DNA from: Rhodocyclaceae bacterium
GTDB lineage: Bacteria > Pseudomonadota > Gammaproteobacteria > Burkholderiales > Rhodocyclaceae
Direction of reading: 5' to 3'
Assembly (NCBI GenBank): GCA_030689585.1
Contig: JAUYFZ010000229.1
Coordinates: forward strand, 1 to 16,918
DNA: 16,918 nucleotides
Shown piece by piece: positions 1 to 7,096 of this stretch. The notes beneath the pieces were generated by a model that had not been told where the DNA came from, searched no databases, and saw only the letters and a list, made by a program, of their open reading frames with translations. The position numbers and the translations under genes were made by a program. Position 1 is the stretch's first letter; the number at the start of each line of letters is the position of its first letter.

Positions 1-100
1 GGAACTTGGTGCGTCTCTTTTCCCATGTGCAATCAACAAGTTAAAAGATGTGTGCATACGTTAGCCTTCAAGGGGAGGGAGGCCGCAACAACCGCTTCGA
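1..100. other. Window-edge sequence, no gene seen
   Basis: This stretch lies downstream of the tsaD stop codon. I see no convincing reading frame, RNA gene or hairpin with a U-tract in it. It may be part of an intergenic region continuing outside the window. Confidence 0.5.
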
Positions 101-1132
101 TTACCCACTACAAACCACATAGAGCCTGATTTCCTGAAGCGGCCAGCGAGGTTTTACGGCAAACGCACCGGGCGAGGTTGCACCCGACTTATCCATCATC
201 AACCGTTGTGCGCCACAGAACGCAATCATCGCGCCGTTGTCCGTGCATAAATCCAGTTCTGGGTAGTAGACCCGAAGGCCCAGCGTTGCCGCACGGCGAT
301 CTAATCGTTCGCGCAAACGTCGGTTGGCCCCCACGCCTCCGGCCACCACGAGGCGCGTCAAGCGGCAATGTTGCACGGCATCCAATGCCTTGACCGTCAG
401 CACTTCGGTGGCCGCTTCCTGAAATTCCCAAGCCAGATCCGCCCTGCGATCAGGGGGTAATCGCTGTATTTGAAGCAGCACCGCTGTCTTTAATCCTGAA
501 AAACTAAACCGAAAATCTCCACTGTCGATCATGGGACGGGGCAGGCGAATCTCGCTGGCCCCTCCCTTCAAGGCCAAATCGGCCAGGGCCGGTCCGCCGG
601 GATACCCTAATCCGAGCAATTTGGCGGTTTTATCGAACGCCTCGCCTGCGGCATCATCTTGAGATTCACCGAGCAATTCATACGCCCCGACTTGCGTTAC
701 GCGCATCAGTTGCGTATGCCCCCCCGACACTAACAAAGCCACGAACGGAAACGGTGGCGGATCACGAGACAGCAGAGGGGAGAGCAGGTGCGCCTCCATG
801 TGATGAACCGGAACGACGGGGACGGACAAGGCGAGGGCCAGGGATTGCGCAAAACTGGCGCCTACCAGCAAGGCCCCCGCTAAGCCCGGTCCGGCGGTAT
901 AGGCAATCGCATCAATCTCTTCCTTCACCGCGCCTGCCTTGGCCAACACCTCTTCCAACAAAGGAATGATCCGCCGAATATGGTCGCGAGAAGCCAGTTC
1001 CGGCACGACACCACCATACTCATTGTGCAGGGCAATTTGAGAATGGAGCGCGTGGGAACGCAAGCCGAGCGCGGTGTCAAACAGCGCAACGCCGGTTTCA
1101 TCACAGGAAGATTCGATACCCAAAACAAGCAT
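101..1132 (-). CDS. tsaD: tRNA N6-adenosine threonylcarbamoyltransferase TsaD
   Basis: TsaD (Gcp/YgjD/Kae1 family) transfers the threonylcarbamoyl group from TC-AMP to A37 of ANN-decoding tRNAs, working in the cytoplasm with TsaB and TsaE. The 343-residue length is normal for the family. Visible marks are the N-terminal [10 protein letters not shown] (5-14), the metal-binding HHMEAH segment (His111 and His115), VSGGHTQL (135-142) and the late DNGAMIAF motif. The ATG at 1132 has no clear Shine-Dalgarno sequence, but the protein begins directly with the family N-terminus. The gene is divergent from rpsU, with 76 bp between the start codons. This pairing is common in proteobacteria. Confidence 0.97.
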   Translation of the reverse strand: MLVLGIESSCDETGVALFDTALGLRSHALHSQIALHNEYGGVVPELASRDHIRRIIPLLEEVLAKAGAVKEEIDAIAYTAGPGLAGALLVGASFAQSLALALSVPVVPVHHMEAHLLSPLLSRDPPPFPFVALLVSGGHTQLMRVTQVGAYELLGESQDDAAGEAFDKTAKLLGLGYPGGPALADLALKGGASEIRLPRPMIDSGDFRFSFSGLKTAVLLQIQRLPPDRRADLAWEFQEAATEVLTVKALDAVQHCRLTRLVVAGGVGANRRLRERLDRRAATLGLRVYYPELDLCTDNGAMIAFCGAQRLMMDKSGATSPGAFAVKPRWPLQEIRLYVVCSG

Positions 1133-1145
1133 GGTGCGATTCTAA

Positions 1146-1173
1146 TTGACAGTCCGCTAAAAACCCTTACAAT
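1146..1173 (+). promoter_or_regulatory. Sigma-70 promoter for the rpsU-dnaG-rpoD operon
   Basis: A perfect -35 TTGACA (1146-1151) is followed after 16 bp by TACAAT (1168-1173), five of six matches to the -10 consensus. Transcription would start near 1180 and give a leader of about 29 nt before the rpsU ATG. This is the best-looking promoter in the window and lies where the main operon promoter is expected. Confidence 0.7.
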
Positions 1174-1208
1174 CCGCCGCCTTCCAGAACCTAATTAGGA
1201 TAATCGCA

Positions 1209-1421
1209 ATGCCTGGTATCCGTCTCAAAGAAAATGAACCTTTCGAGGTCGCCATCCGCCGCTTCAAGCGCACCATCGAAAAAGCCGGCACCATCACTGA
1301 ACTGCGTTCGCGCGAGTTTTATGAAAAGCCCACGGCTGAACGCAAGCGCAAGCTGGCCGCCGCCGTCAAGCGTCATCACAAACGCATTCGCAGCCAGACC
1401 TTACCGCCCAAGCTCTACTAA
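1209..1421 (+). CDS. rpsU: 30S ribosomal protein S21
   Basis: Small basic protein of 70 residues, the usual length for bS21. It binds the 30S platform near the anti-Shine-Dalgarno end of 16S rRNA and helps initiation. The sequence opens with [20 protein letters not shown] and ends in the typical Lys/Arg-rich tail ([17 protein letters not shown]). An AGGA at 1197-1200 sits 8 nt before the ATG. It is the first gene of the classical macromolecular-synthesis operon, with dnaG starting 51 nt after its stop. Confidence 0.97.
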   Translation: MPGIRLKENEPFEVAIRRFKRTIEKAGTITELRSREFYEKPTAERKRKLAAAVKRHHKRIRSQTLPPKLY

Positions 1422-1424
1422 AAG

Positions 1425-1451
1425 CCAGGTCGCAATACCGCTGACCTCTGG
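1425..1451 (+). other. Possible hairpin between rpsU and dnaG
   Basis: CCAGGTC (1425-1431) can pair with GACCTCTGG (1443-1451) if two bases bulge, leaving an 11-nt loop. No U-run follows, so it is not a standard intrinsic terminator. In E. coli a terminator between rpsU and dnaG lowers primase expression. This hairpin lies at the equivalent place, but a similar role is only inference. Confidence 0.3.
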
Positions 1452-1472
1452 CATTCACCGGAGGATGTCGGT

Positions 1473-3224
1473 GTGATTCCAGACAGTTTTATCCAGGAGC
1501 TACTCGCCCGTATCGACATCGTCGAGGTAGTCGAACGGCATGTGCCCTTGCGGAAAGCAGGGATCAACTACTCGGCCTGTTGTCCTTTTCATTCAGAAAA
1601 GACCCCGTCCTTCACCGTCAGCCACAGCAAGCAGTTTTATCACTGCTTTGGCTGTGGTGCCCACGGAAGTGCCATCGGATTCCTCATGCAGTATGTCGGC
1701 ATCGGTTTTATCGATGCGGTGGAGGAATTGGCGCACAGCATTGGCCTCTCGGTCCCCCAGGTTTCCGAACGACTTCATGCCGAACGGGCGAAGAAAGCAC
1801 CGCTCACGGACATCATGGCGCTGGCGGCTCAGTTCTATAAAAACCAACTCAAAATCTCCCCCAAAGCCATCGAGTACCTGAAGGGTCGGGGGTTGACCGG
1901 CGAAATCGCGGCGAAATTCGGCCTTGGTTACGCACCGGATGCGTGGCAGGGATTGCAGAACGCATTCCCTGGCTATGAAAAAGAAACCGCCCTGACTGAA
2001 TGCGGTCTGGTCATTTGCAATGACCAAGGACGACGCTATGACCGCTTTCGTGACCGAATCATGTTCCCCATCCTGGATCAACGGAGCAATGTGATCGGCT
2101 TCGGCGGCAGGATTCTGGATCAGGGGGAGCCAAAATATCTCAACTCCCCAGAAACGCCGCTGTTCGAGAAGGGGCGCGAGCTGTATGGCCTGACGCAGGC
2201 GCGTTCCTCCATTCGTGAAACCGATACCGTCATCGTCGTCGAAGGCTATATGGACGTGGTGGCCTTGGCCCAGCATGGCATCTCCAACGCTGTCGCCACG
2301 TTGGGGACGGCGACAACCCCAACCCATCTGCAAAAACTTCTGCGTCAGGCAGGGAAAGTCGTTTTTTGTTTCGATGGAGATGCCGCCGGTCGAAAAGCGG
2401 CTTGGCGTGCCGCAGACATGAGCCTCGAACAGGTCGCCGATGACAAATCCATCGGATTCATTTTTCTGCCGACCGAACATGATCCCGATAGTTTCGTGCG
2501 CGCAGAAGGGGCGGAGGCCTTTCGTCGCCTAGTGGCTCAACCTCTATTACTCAGCGATTACCTGTTGCAGATGATGCGCTCCCGTGTTGATCTGTCCACT
2601 CATGAAGGTCGGGCCGGGCTGATTTCGGAGGTTAAACCCCTGCTTCAGCGATTAGCGGCCCCTCTGCTTCGGGTTCAACTGACCAAGGCCATTGCAGAAG
2701 CCGCCGCTCTGACACAAGCCGAAACAGAAGCCGCCTGTGGCTTGAAACCGCTGGCCCGTGGGCGGCGAGGACTGCCGCGCCAGACCCGTAGGCTGGAAAT
2801 TTCCACCCACCGCACCCTGTTGCGGGCCGTGATCATGCAACCCGCCCGTGCGGCACGGATTCCACTGGAACGAATCTCCCATGACTCGCAGGAATCCGCC
2901 ACACTCCATGCCATCGTCAATGATGTGACGCAGGGGAAATTGCCGACTCGCAGCAATGCGGGTCATCTGGATGAGTTTTATCGAGATACCCCTCACCAAC
3001 GCCTCATTGCCGATGTTGTCCTGACGCTACCGGAAATTGGCGAAAATGAAGACAGCCTTGAACAGGAATTCAACGATGCGATCAACAGCATTTCTCGTGA
3101 CGAAATAACACAGTCGATCCGGGCAGAAACAGCCGCTGCCCAAACACGCCCCTTCACCACGGCCGATGCCCAACGGCTGAAAGAACTGTTGTCTAAGAAG
3201 AACTCTGCGAAAAATCGGGTATAA
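1473..3224 (+). CDS. dnaG: DNA primase DnaG
   Basis: DnaG makes RNA primers for replication and is recruited by the DnaB helicase. The 583 residues fit the family. The N-terminal CHC2 zinc-binding domain shows Cys37, His40, Cys58 and Cys61 (CPFH...CFGC). The TOPRIM core shows EGYMD (257-261) and FDGD (300-303), the acidic metal-binding residues. The C-terminal part, from about residue 430, is the DnaB-interaction region and is less conserved. I take the GTG at 1473 as the start because GGAGG (1460-1464) lies 8 nt upstream and the protein begins with the family IPDSFIQELLARIDIVEVV. The gene is co-directional with rpsU and rpoD. Its stop codon overlaps a perfect TATAAT. Confidence 0.97.
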   Translation: MIPDSFIQELLARIDIVEVVERHVPLRKAGINYSACCPFHSEKTPSFTVSHSKQFYHCFGCGAHGSAIGFLMQYVGIGFIDAVEELAHSIGLSVPQVSERLHAERAKKAPLTDIMALAAQFYKNQLKISPKAIEYLKGRGLTGEIAAKFGLGYAPDAWQGLQNAFPGYEKETALTECGLVICNDQGRRYDRFRDRIMFPILDQRSNVIGFGGRILDQGEPKYLNSPETPLFEKGRELYGLTQARSSIRETDTVIVVEGYMDVVALAQHGISNAVATLGTATTPTHLQKLLRQAGKVVFCFDGDAAGRKAAWRAADMSLEQVADDKSIGFIFLPTEHDPDSFVRAEGAEAFRRLVAQPLLLSDYLLQMMRSRVDLSTHEGRAGLISEVKPLLQRLAAPLLRVQLTKAIAEAAALTQAETEAACGLKPLARGRRGLPRQTRRLEISTHRTLLRAVIMQPARAARIPLERISHDSQESATLHAIVNDVTQGKLPTRSNAGHLDEFYRDTPHQRLIADVVLTLPEIGENEDSLEQEFNDAINSISRDEITQSIRAETAAAQTRPFTTADAQRLKELLSKKNSAKNRV

Positions 3225-3225
3225 T
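3220..3225 (+). promoter_or_regulatory. Possible internal -10 element for rpoD
   Basis: A perfect TATAAT overlaps the dnaG stop codon (GTA TAA T), 30 bp before the rpoD ATG. I find no good -35 hexamer at 16-18 bp spacing, so its activity is uncertain. E. coli also has internal rpoD promoters inside dnaG, which makes a separate rpoD promoter here plausible. Confidence 0.35.
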
Positions 3226-3254
3226 CGCCGGTTTCCAAAATTCAGGGGGAACCC

Positions 3255-5327
3255 ATGCCTAAGGAAGCCCCAGCCCCATCAGAATCGATGCCTGTTGCCA
3301 AAGCGAAATCCGCCCCTAAGAGTGTGCCGGCTAAAAAGTCAGCCCCCGATAAATTGCCAAAAGTCGTTGAGGTGGACGTGATCGAAGTTAAGACGACCGA
3401 TGCCGTCTCTTCCTCGAAGCGTGGCAAAAAAACAGCCGATAAAACAGCCGCCCCCGTTCAACCACAAGACATTGAAACGCGGCGCACTCAGTTAAAAACG
3501 CTCATTTCACTCGGCAAGGAACGGGGTTACCTGACCTATGCGGAAATCAACGACCACCTTCCCGATAACCTCGTGGATGCCGAACAGATCGAATCGATCA
3601 CGTCGACCTTCAACGACATGGGGATCAAGGTATTCGATGAAGCCCCCGTGGCAGAAGACCTGCTGCTGGTAGAACAGGCCGCCGCCACGGCGGATCAGGA
3701 AGCCGTTGAAGCAGAAGCGGAACAGGCATTGGCGACCGTTGAAGCCGACTTCGGTCGCACGACCGACCCTGTGCGCATGTACATGCGTGAAATGGGATCG
3801 GTGGACCTCCTCACGCGGGAAGGTGAAATCGAAATTGCCAAGCGCATTGAAGATGGTTTGAAGCACATGGTCTTGGCCATTGCGGCCTGCCCGACTACCA
3901 TCGCGGAAATTCTCGACATGGCGGCCAAGGTTTCTCGCGATGAAATGCGTATTGACGAACTAGTCGATGGGCTGATTGATCCGAATGCACCCATTGAGGC
4001 ACTTGACATGCCTCTCCCGAAAGTCGTCAATCCTAGTATCGAAAAAACCAATGAAGAAGATGAGGAAGCCGACGAGGAAGCCGAAAATGCACGGCTGGCC
4101 GCTTCGCTTCTACAGCTCAAGCTGGAAGCACTGGAACACTTCTCAAACATCCAGCAGCACTACACCCGGATGACGGCCGCACTGGATAAAAAAGGCTCCC
4201 AGGACAAAGCCTACCTCCGTATCCAAAAACAGATTTCCAATGAATTGATGCATATCCGGTTCACCGCACGCACCATTGAACGTTTATGCAACGGCGTGCG
4301 CAGCATGGTGGAGGCCACACGCAGCCACGAACGCAGGATCATGCACATTTGCGTCGACAAAACGCACATGCCACGCCAGCACTTCATCAAGGTTTTTCCG
4401 GGTAACGAAACCAACATAGATTGGGTGAAGCAGGAATTGCAATCCAAGCAGGCTTATTGCGCACAGATGATGAGGACAGCACCGGCCATTCTGGAAGAGC
4501 AGCAAAAACTCATCGACCTGCAAAACCGGATCGGTATTCCTCTCAAGGAACTCAAGGACATCAACAAACAGATGTCCACCGGCGAGGCCAAGGCCCGGCG
4601 CGCAAAACGTGAAATGACCGAGGCCAACCTTCGTCTGGTGATTTCGATTGCCAAGAAATACACCAACCGTGGCCTCCAGTTCCTCGATCTCATCCAAGAA
4701 GGCAACATCGGTTTGATGAAAGCGGTGGACAAATTCGAATATCGTCGGGGTTACAAATTTTCAACCTACGCGACCTGGTGGATCCGTCAGGCCATTACCC
4801 GTTCCATTGCCGATCAGGCACGCACGATCCGAATCCCTGTGCACATGATCGAAACCATCAACAAGATGAACCGGATCAGTCGGCAGATTCTCCAGGAAAC
4901 CGGTCATGACCCCGATCCGGCCACGTTGGCCATCAAGATGGAGATGCCGGAAGACAAGATTCGCAAGATACTCAAAATTTCCAAGGAACCCATTTCGCTG
5001 GAAACCCCCATTGGAGACGATGATGATTCGCATCTGGGCGACTTCATCGAAGATCATTCCGTATTGGCCCCCGCCGATGCCGCCTTATTCGCCAGCCTGC
5101 GCGAAGTCACCAAAGGCGTGCTGGACAGCCTAACCCCACGGGAAGCCAAAGTATTGCGGATGCGCTTCGGCATCGAAATGAATACCGACCATACCCTAGA
5201 AGAAGTCGGCAAACAATTCGATGTCACCCGCGAGCGTATTCGTCAGATCGAAGCAAAAGCCTTACGCAAACTGCGCCATCCTTCGCGCTCTGAAAGACTG
5301 CGAAGTTTCTTGGATGGGGCAGAATAG
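3255..5327 (+). CDS. rpoD: RNA polymerase primary sigma factor RpoD (sigma-70)
   Basis: Primary sigma factor of 690 residues that directs RNA polymerase to housekeeping promoters. Order of parts: a Lys/Ala/Pro-rich tail (about 1-70); region 1.1 (from about 75, [20 protein letters not shown]); region 1.2 ([20 protein letters not shown]); a long acidic non-conserved region; regions 2.1-2.4 (from about 460, with [19 protein letters not shown] and [15 protein letters not shown]); region 3; and region 4.2 with the helix-turn-helix [20 protein letters not shown] (from about 657). The basic N-terminal tail resembles betaproteobacterial RpoD. A GGGGGA run lies upstream of the ATG. The gene is the last protein gene of the operon, and a tRNA gene follows after 15 nt. 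Confidence 0.98.
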   Translation: MPKEAPAPSESMPVAKAKSAPKSVPAKKSAPDKLPKVVEVDVIEVKTTDAVSSSKRGKKTADKTAAPVQPQDIETRRTQLKTLISLGKERGYLTYAEINDHLPDNLVDAEQIESITSTFNDMGIKVFDEAPVAEDLLLVEQAAATADQEAVEAEAEQALATVEADFGRTTDPVRMYMREMGSVDLLTREGEIEIAKRIEDGLKHMVLAIAACPTTIAEILDMAAKVSRDEMRIDELVDGLIDPNAPIEALDMPLPKVVNPSIEKTNEEDEEADEEAENARLAASLLQLKLEALEHFSNIQQHYTRMTAALDKKGSQDKAYLRIQKQISNELMHIRFTARTIERLCNGVRSMVEATRSHERRIMHICVDKTHMPRQHFIKVFPGNETNIDWVKQELQSKQAYCAQMMRTAPAILEEQQKLIDLQNRIGIPLKELKDINKQMSTGEAKARRAKREMTEANLRLVISIAKKYTNRGLQFLDLIQEGNIGLMKAVDKFEYRRGYKFSTYATWWIRQAITRSIADQARTIRIPVHMIETINKMNRISRQILQETGHDPDPATLAIKMEMPEDKIRKILKISKEPISLETPIGDDDDSHLGDFIEDHSVLAPADAALFASLREVTKGVLDSLTPREAKVLRMRFGIEMNTDHTLEEVGKQFDVTRERIRQIEAKALRKLRHPSRSERLRSFLDGAE

Positions 5328-5342
5328 TTGCAATCTGTTTTC

Positions 5343-5419
5343 GGGCCTGTAGCTCAGTTGGTTAGAGCAGAGGACTCATAATCCTTTGGTCCACGGTTCA
5401 AGTCCGTGCGGGCCCACCA
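5343..5419 (+). tRNA. tRNA with CAU anticodon, probably tRNA-Ile2 (lysidine type)
   Basis: A 77-nt cloverleaf with encoded CCA. The anticodon loop CTCATAA gives anticodon CAT at 5377-5379. A CAU tRNA can be elongator Met, initiator Met or Ile2. The acceptor stem GGGCCTG/CGGGCCC has C4-G69 and C5-G68, which are known positive determinants for the lysidine synthetase TilS. E. coli elongator tRNA-Met has U4-A69 and A5-U68 there. The stretch from TTGGTC through GGTTCAAGTCC also resembles E. coli ileX. I therefore favour Ile2, read as AUA after C34 becomes lysidine. It lies 15 nt after rpoD and is probably co-transcribed with it. Confidence 0.9.
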
Positions 5420-5427
5420 GAATTACC

Positions 5428-5455
5428 AGACCAGACGTTGCTCTGGTCTTTTTTT
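5428..5455 (+). terminator. Intrinsic terminator of the rpsU-dnaG-rpoD-tRNA operon
   Basis: AGACCAGA (5428-5435) pairs perfectly with TCTGGTCT (5442-5449) around the 6-nt loop CGTTGC. T residues at 5449-5455 complete the pattern. It lies 9 nt after the tRNA CCA end. Confidence 0.88.
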
Positions 5456-5463
5456 GTTCGCCC

Positions 5464-5652
5464 GAAATCGAAGAAGCCAGTCAGGGCGAACTCGACAGCA
5501 AAGGCCGCGCCTTCGAGACCTTCATGACTGGCTTTTTTAGAGGCGAATTCGGCCAGTACTTCACCCCGCGAAAAATCGTCCAGTTCATCGTCGATTCCCT
5601 GCCGATCAGCAATGAAAGCCTCGTGCTGGATACCAGCTGCGGCAGTGTCTGA
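5464..5652 (+). pseudogene. Remnant of an N6-adenine DNA methylase (type I restriction HsdM-like)
   Basis: About 62 codons resemble the entry to the methyltransferase domain of HsdM-type proteins: a GRAFETFM helix, then FRGEFGQYFTPRKIVQFIV, then VLDTSCGS, the start of the SAM-binding motif I. Family members continue CGSGGFLL, but here the frame ends at GSV followed by TGA. The N-terminal domain, the NPPF catalytic motif and the rest of the protein are absent. No start codon belongs to this piece, because the frame runs back through the operon terminator into the tRNA. It is a deletion remnant with no likely function. The similarity judgement is from memory of the family and is fairly strong. 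Confidence 0.8.
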
Positions 5653-5669
5653 ATGAAAAAGAGGGAGAC

Positions 5670-5822
5670 TTGAATGAGCAAACGCAATCCCCCGCAGCCT
5701 TCCAAATTCAGGGCTGGGTCATGGATGTGGATCGCCTGAAGAGCGGCGGCAGCGTGCTGACCGAAGATTTTTTCGAGCGGCAGTTGGAGAAGATACGGGA
5801 AATCCGGCTTTCCGAACGTAAG
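5670..5822 (+). pseudogene. Remnant of a RhuM-family protein
   Basis: The segment GWVMDVDRLKSGGSVLTEDF followed by FERQLEKIREIRLSERK resembles the central part of RhuM ('virulence RhuM') proteins, which are often encoded inside type I restriction loci. Only about 50 codons remain. The frame opens at TTG (5670). A better start, ATG at 5674 with GAGGGAG (5661-5667) 6 nt upstream, lies in another frame and soon stops. This suggests that the original gene start was joined out of frame to this piece by a deletion. The molecular role of RhuM is not established. Confidence 0.65.
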
Positions 5823-5885
5823 TCAGACAGGTTGAGTCGGGATCCGAGTCAGGTAACAACCGTGAATAGTTCACATCCGATTGAT

Positions 5886-6140
5886 CCCGGTATCCGCATC
5901 GACATACAGGCGCGTCTGGCGGGCATCGAAATAGAATACGGCGTACGGGTGCTTTATGCCTGCGAGTCGGACAGCCGTGGGTGGGGTTTCGCGTCGCCCG
6001 ACAGTGATTACGACGTGCGCTTCATCTACGTTCATCCGCTGCCGTGGTATCTACAGGTCAGCATCCGGCGTGACGTGATTGAGATTCCGATCTCCGACGA
6101 ACTCGACATCAACGGATGAGAGTTGCGCAAGGCACTGCAA
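5886..6140 (+). pseudogene. Remnant of a COG3541-type nucleotidyltransferase
   Basis: Translation gives IEIEYGVRVLYACESDSRGW, then GFASPDSDYDVRFIYVHPLP, then DVIEIPISDELDING, closely like the N-terminal catalytic part of stand-alone nucleotidyltransferases of the COG3541 kind. The GS-x(n)-DxDxR active-site pattern is visible as SDSRGWGFASPDSDYDVR, with Asp where the first family Gly usually is (ESGSRGWG in most relatives). A TGA at 6117-6119 stands where relatives have Trp (DINGW-LRKAL), and the frame continues ELRKALQ before similarity ends. The family's later two thirds are absent. It shares one reading frame with the RhuM piece upstream and the TOTE-like piece downstream. Confidence 0.75.
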
Positions 6141-6329
6141 TCAGAGAATACTCGCCTGATCTCGCTGCCACTGCAAAAAGCACCGTGCGAGAAGAAACAG
6201 GCGATGCGTTTTTTCGTGTGGGATGAGCCACGGGTGATCGGCTGCGCCGAAAACTATCCCAATCACATCGCGCTTCGACGCGCTTGCCTAGATGCCACGT
6301 TCAGGTCGTTGTTTTACTCCCGTTTTTGA
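6141..6329 (+). pseudogene. Remnant of a TOTE conflict-system primase/helicase protein
   Basis: Two short blocks recall the large TOTE proteins (archaeo-eukaryotic-type primase fused to a superfamily 2 helicase). The first is LISLPLQKAP, like the LIALPLQ motif of the primase part. The second is KKQAMRFFVWDEPRVIGCAE followed by NYPNHIALRRACLD, like the segment just before the helicase. In full proteins these blocks are far apart, so an internal deletion joined them here. The frame ends at TGA 6327-6329. The assignment is from motif memory. The second block is the stronger evidence. Confidence 0.55.
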
Positions 6330-6366
6330 CAAAACCGGATAAACTGACGAATAAGGAGAGTTAAAT

Positions 6367-6678
6367 ATGACCATGGCACTCACATTCGATACGTTCAAAT
6401 TCATTGAGAAGCTGGAAAATGCAGGGGTTTCACGCGCACAGGCCAAGGCAGAAGCGGAGGTTCTTACGGAGATTTTTTCCACGAACGCCGCTGAACTGGC
6501 GACAAAGGGAGATATTCGAGAGTTAAAGGGCGATATTCGCGCACTGGAGGACCGAGTGAACGGAAAATTTGCAACACTCGAAGAACGAATTAACGGAAAG
6601 TTCAGTCTGCAACAGTGGATGATAGGGTTCTCTCTGGCTCTCAACATCGGGGTTTTTCTGAAAATCATGGGGCCTTGA
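6367..6678 (+). CDS. Small coiled-coil membrane protein, DUF1640-like
   Basis: A 103-residue protein of unknown function. Residues about 5-50 form a helical head (FDTFKFIEKLENAGVSRAQA) typical of bacterial DUF1640/CCDC90-like proteins. Next come heptad-like repeats GDIRELK-GDIRALE and a doubled NGKF (GKFATLEERINGKF), pointing to a coiled coil. A hydrophobic helix (about 82-100, WMIGFSLALNIGVFLKIMG) would anchor the C-terminus in the membrane. The start ATG at 6367 is supported by AGGAG (6354-6358), with a second ATG at 6373. A strong terminator follows the stop. It looks intact although it lies next to gene rubble. Such genes are often found in accessory regions, so it may be a survivor of the same island. 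Confidence 0.8.
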   Translation: MTMALTFDTFKFIEKLENAGVSRAQAKAEAEVLTEIFSTNAAELATKGDIRELKGDIRALEDRVNGKFATLEERINGKFSLQQWMIGFSLALNIGVFLKIMGP

Positions 6679-6700
6679 GTTATCCCCAAATTCTGTGGAC

Positions 6701-6725
6701 AAAGCCCGGGTTTCCGGGCTTTTTT
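6701..6725 (+). terminator. Intrinsic terminator after the DUF1640-like gene
   Basis: AAAGCCCGG (6701-6709) pairs with CCGGGCTTT (6714-6722) around a GTTT loop and runs into a T-tract ending at 6725. It lies 22 nt after the stop codon. Confidence 0.88.
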
Positions 6726-6992
6726 CTTGATCCCAAGGGACGGACTACATGAGTACGTCAAGGTATTCAGTGAATTTGCGCATAATTCAAGTCGCATTGA
6801 GTCGGCTACGTGGAAAGGTGAAAATTTATGCCATCTGGTAGCACCATTAACCGTGAATTAGATTTGTCGTAGGGCGGGGATCGATAATTTTCGAGTGCAT
6901 GACCTCCGTCATCCCTGCGCTTCTTGGCTGGTCAGTGCGGGTGTTCCGCTCTTGGAGGTATCTCCTGAAATGAAGCAACTATCTGAATTACT
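6726..6992. other. 267-bp stretch without a recognised gene
   Basis: This region lies between two units that converge on it: the DUF1640-like gene from the left and tRNA-Pro from the right. The longest protein-like frame I see (about 42 codons on the plus strand, ending near 6861, containing HEYVKVFSEFAHNSS) has no start codon and matches nothing I recognise. GGAGGTATCTCC (6955-6966) forms only a short hairpin without a U-run. I see no copy of either tRNA 3' end that could mark an attachment site. Confidence 0.5.
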
Positions 6993-7069
6993 TGGTCGGA
7001 GTGATAGGATTTGAACCTACGACCCCTGCGTCCCGAACGCAGTGCTCTACCAGGCTGAGCCACACTCCG
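6993..7069 (-). tRNA. tRNA-Pro (CGG anticodon)
   Basis: A 77-nt cloverleaf on the minus strand with encoded CCA (plus-strand TGG at 6993-6995). The anticodon stem-loop CTGCG-TTCGGGA-CGCAG gives anticodon CGG (7033-7035). The acceptor stem begins C1-G72, as is usual for bacterial tRNA-Pro, and the T arm GTAGG-TTCAAAT-CCTAT is complete. It lies 27 nt downstream of ispB on the same strand and may be transcribed with it. Confidence 0.97.
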
Positions 7070-7096
7070 ACAATTGTTTCAACGGCTGTTTTCATT

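Noticed and set aside
1593..2480. 295-codon minus-strand open frame within dnaG
   Set aside because: Shadow frame of a clearly identified gene, with no recognisable motifs.
3695..4150. Ser/Ala-rich minus-strand open frame within rpoD
   Set aside because: Low-complexity antisense of the acidic region of RpoD. No ribosome binding site or family signal.
5386..5463. Coding start of the methylase fragment inside the tRNA
   Set aside because: The frame is only open by chance through the tRNA and terminator. Family similarity begins at about 5464.
6326..6354. TTGACA (6326-6331) as a promoter for the DUF1640-like gene
   Set aside because: The only hexamer at proper spacing (GAATAA) is poor and would place the start of RNA within the ribosome binding site.
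6288..6797. 169-codon minus-strand open frame over the DUF1640-like gene
   Set aside because: The plus-strand gene has a ribosome binding site, coiled-coil pattern and terminator. The minus-strand frame has none of these.
5343..6992. Integrated element bounded by tRNA-derived attachment repeats
   Set aside because: I found no direct repeat of either tRNA 3' end and no integrase or transposase sequence. The rubble may descend from such an element, but the boundary evidence is missing.
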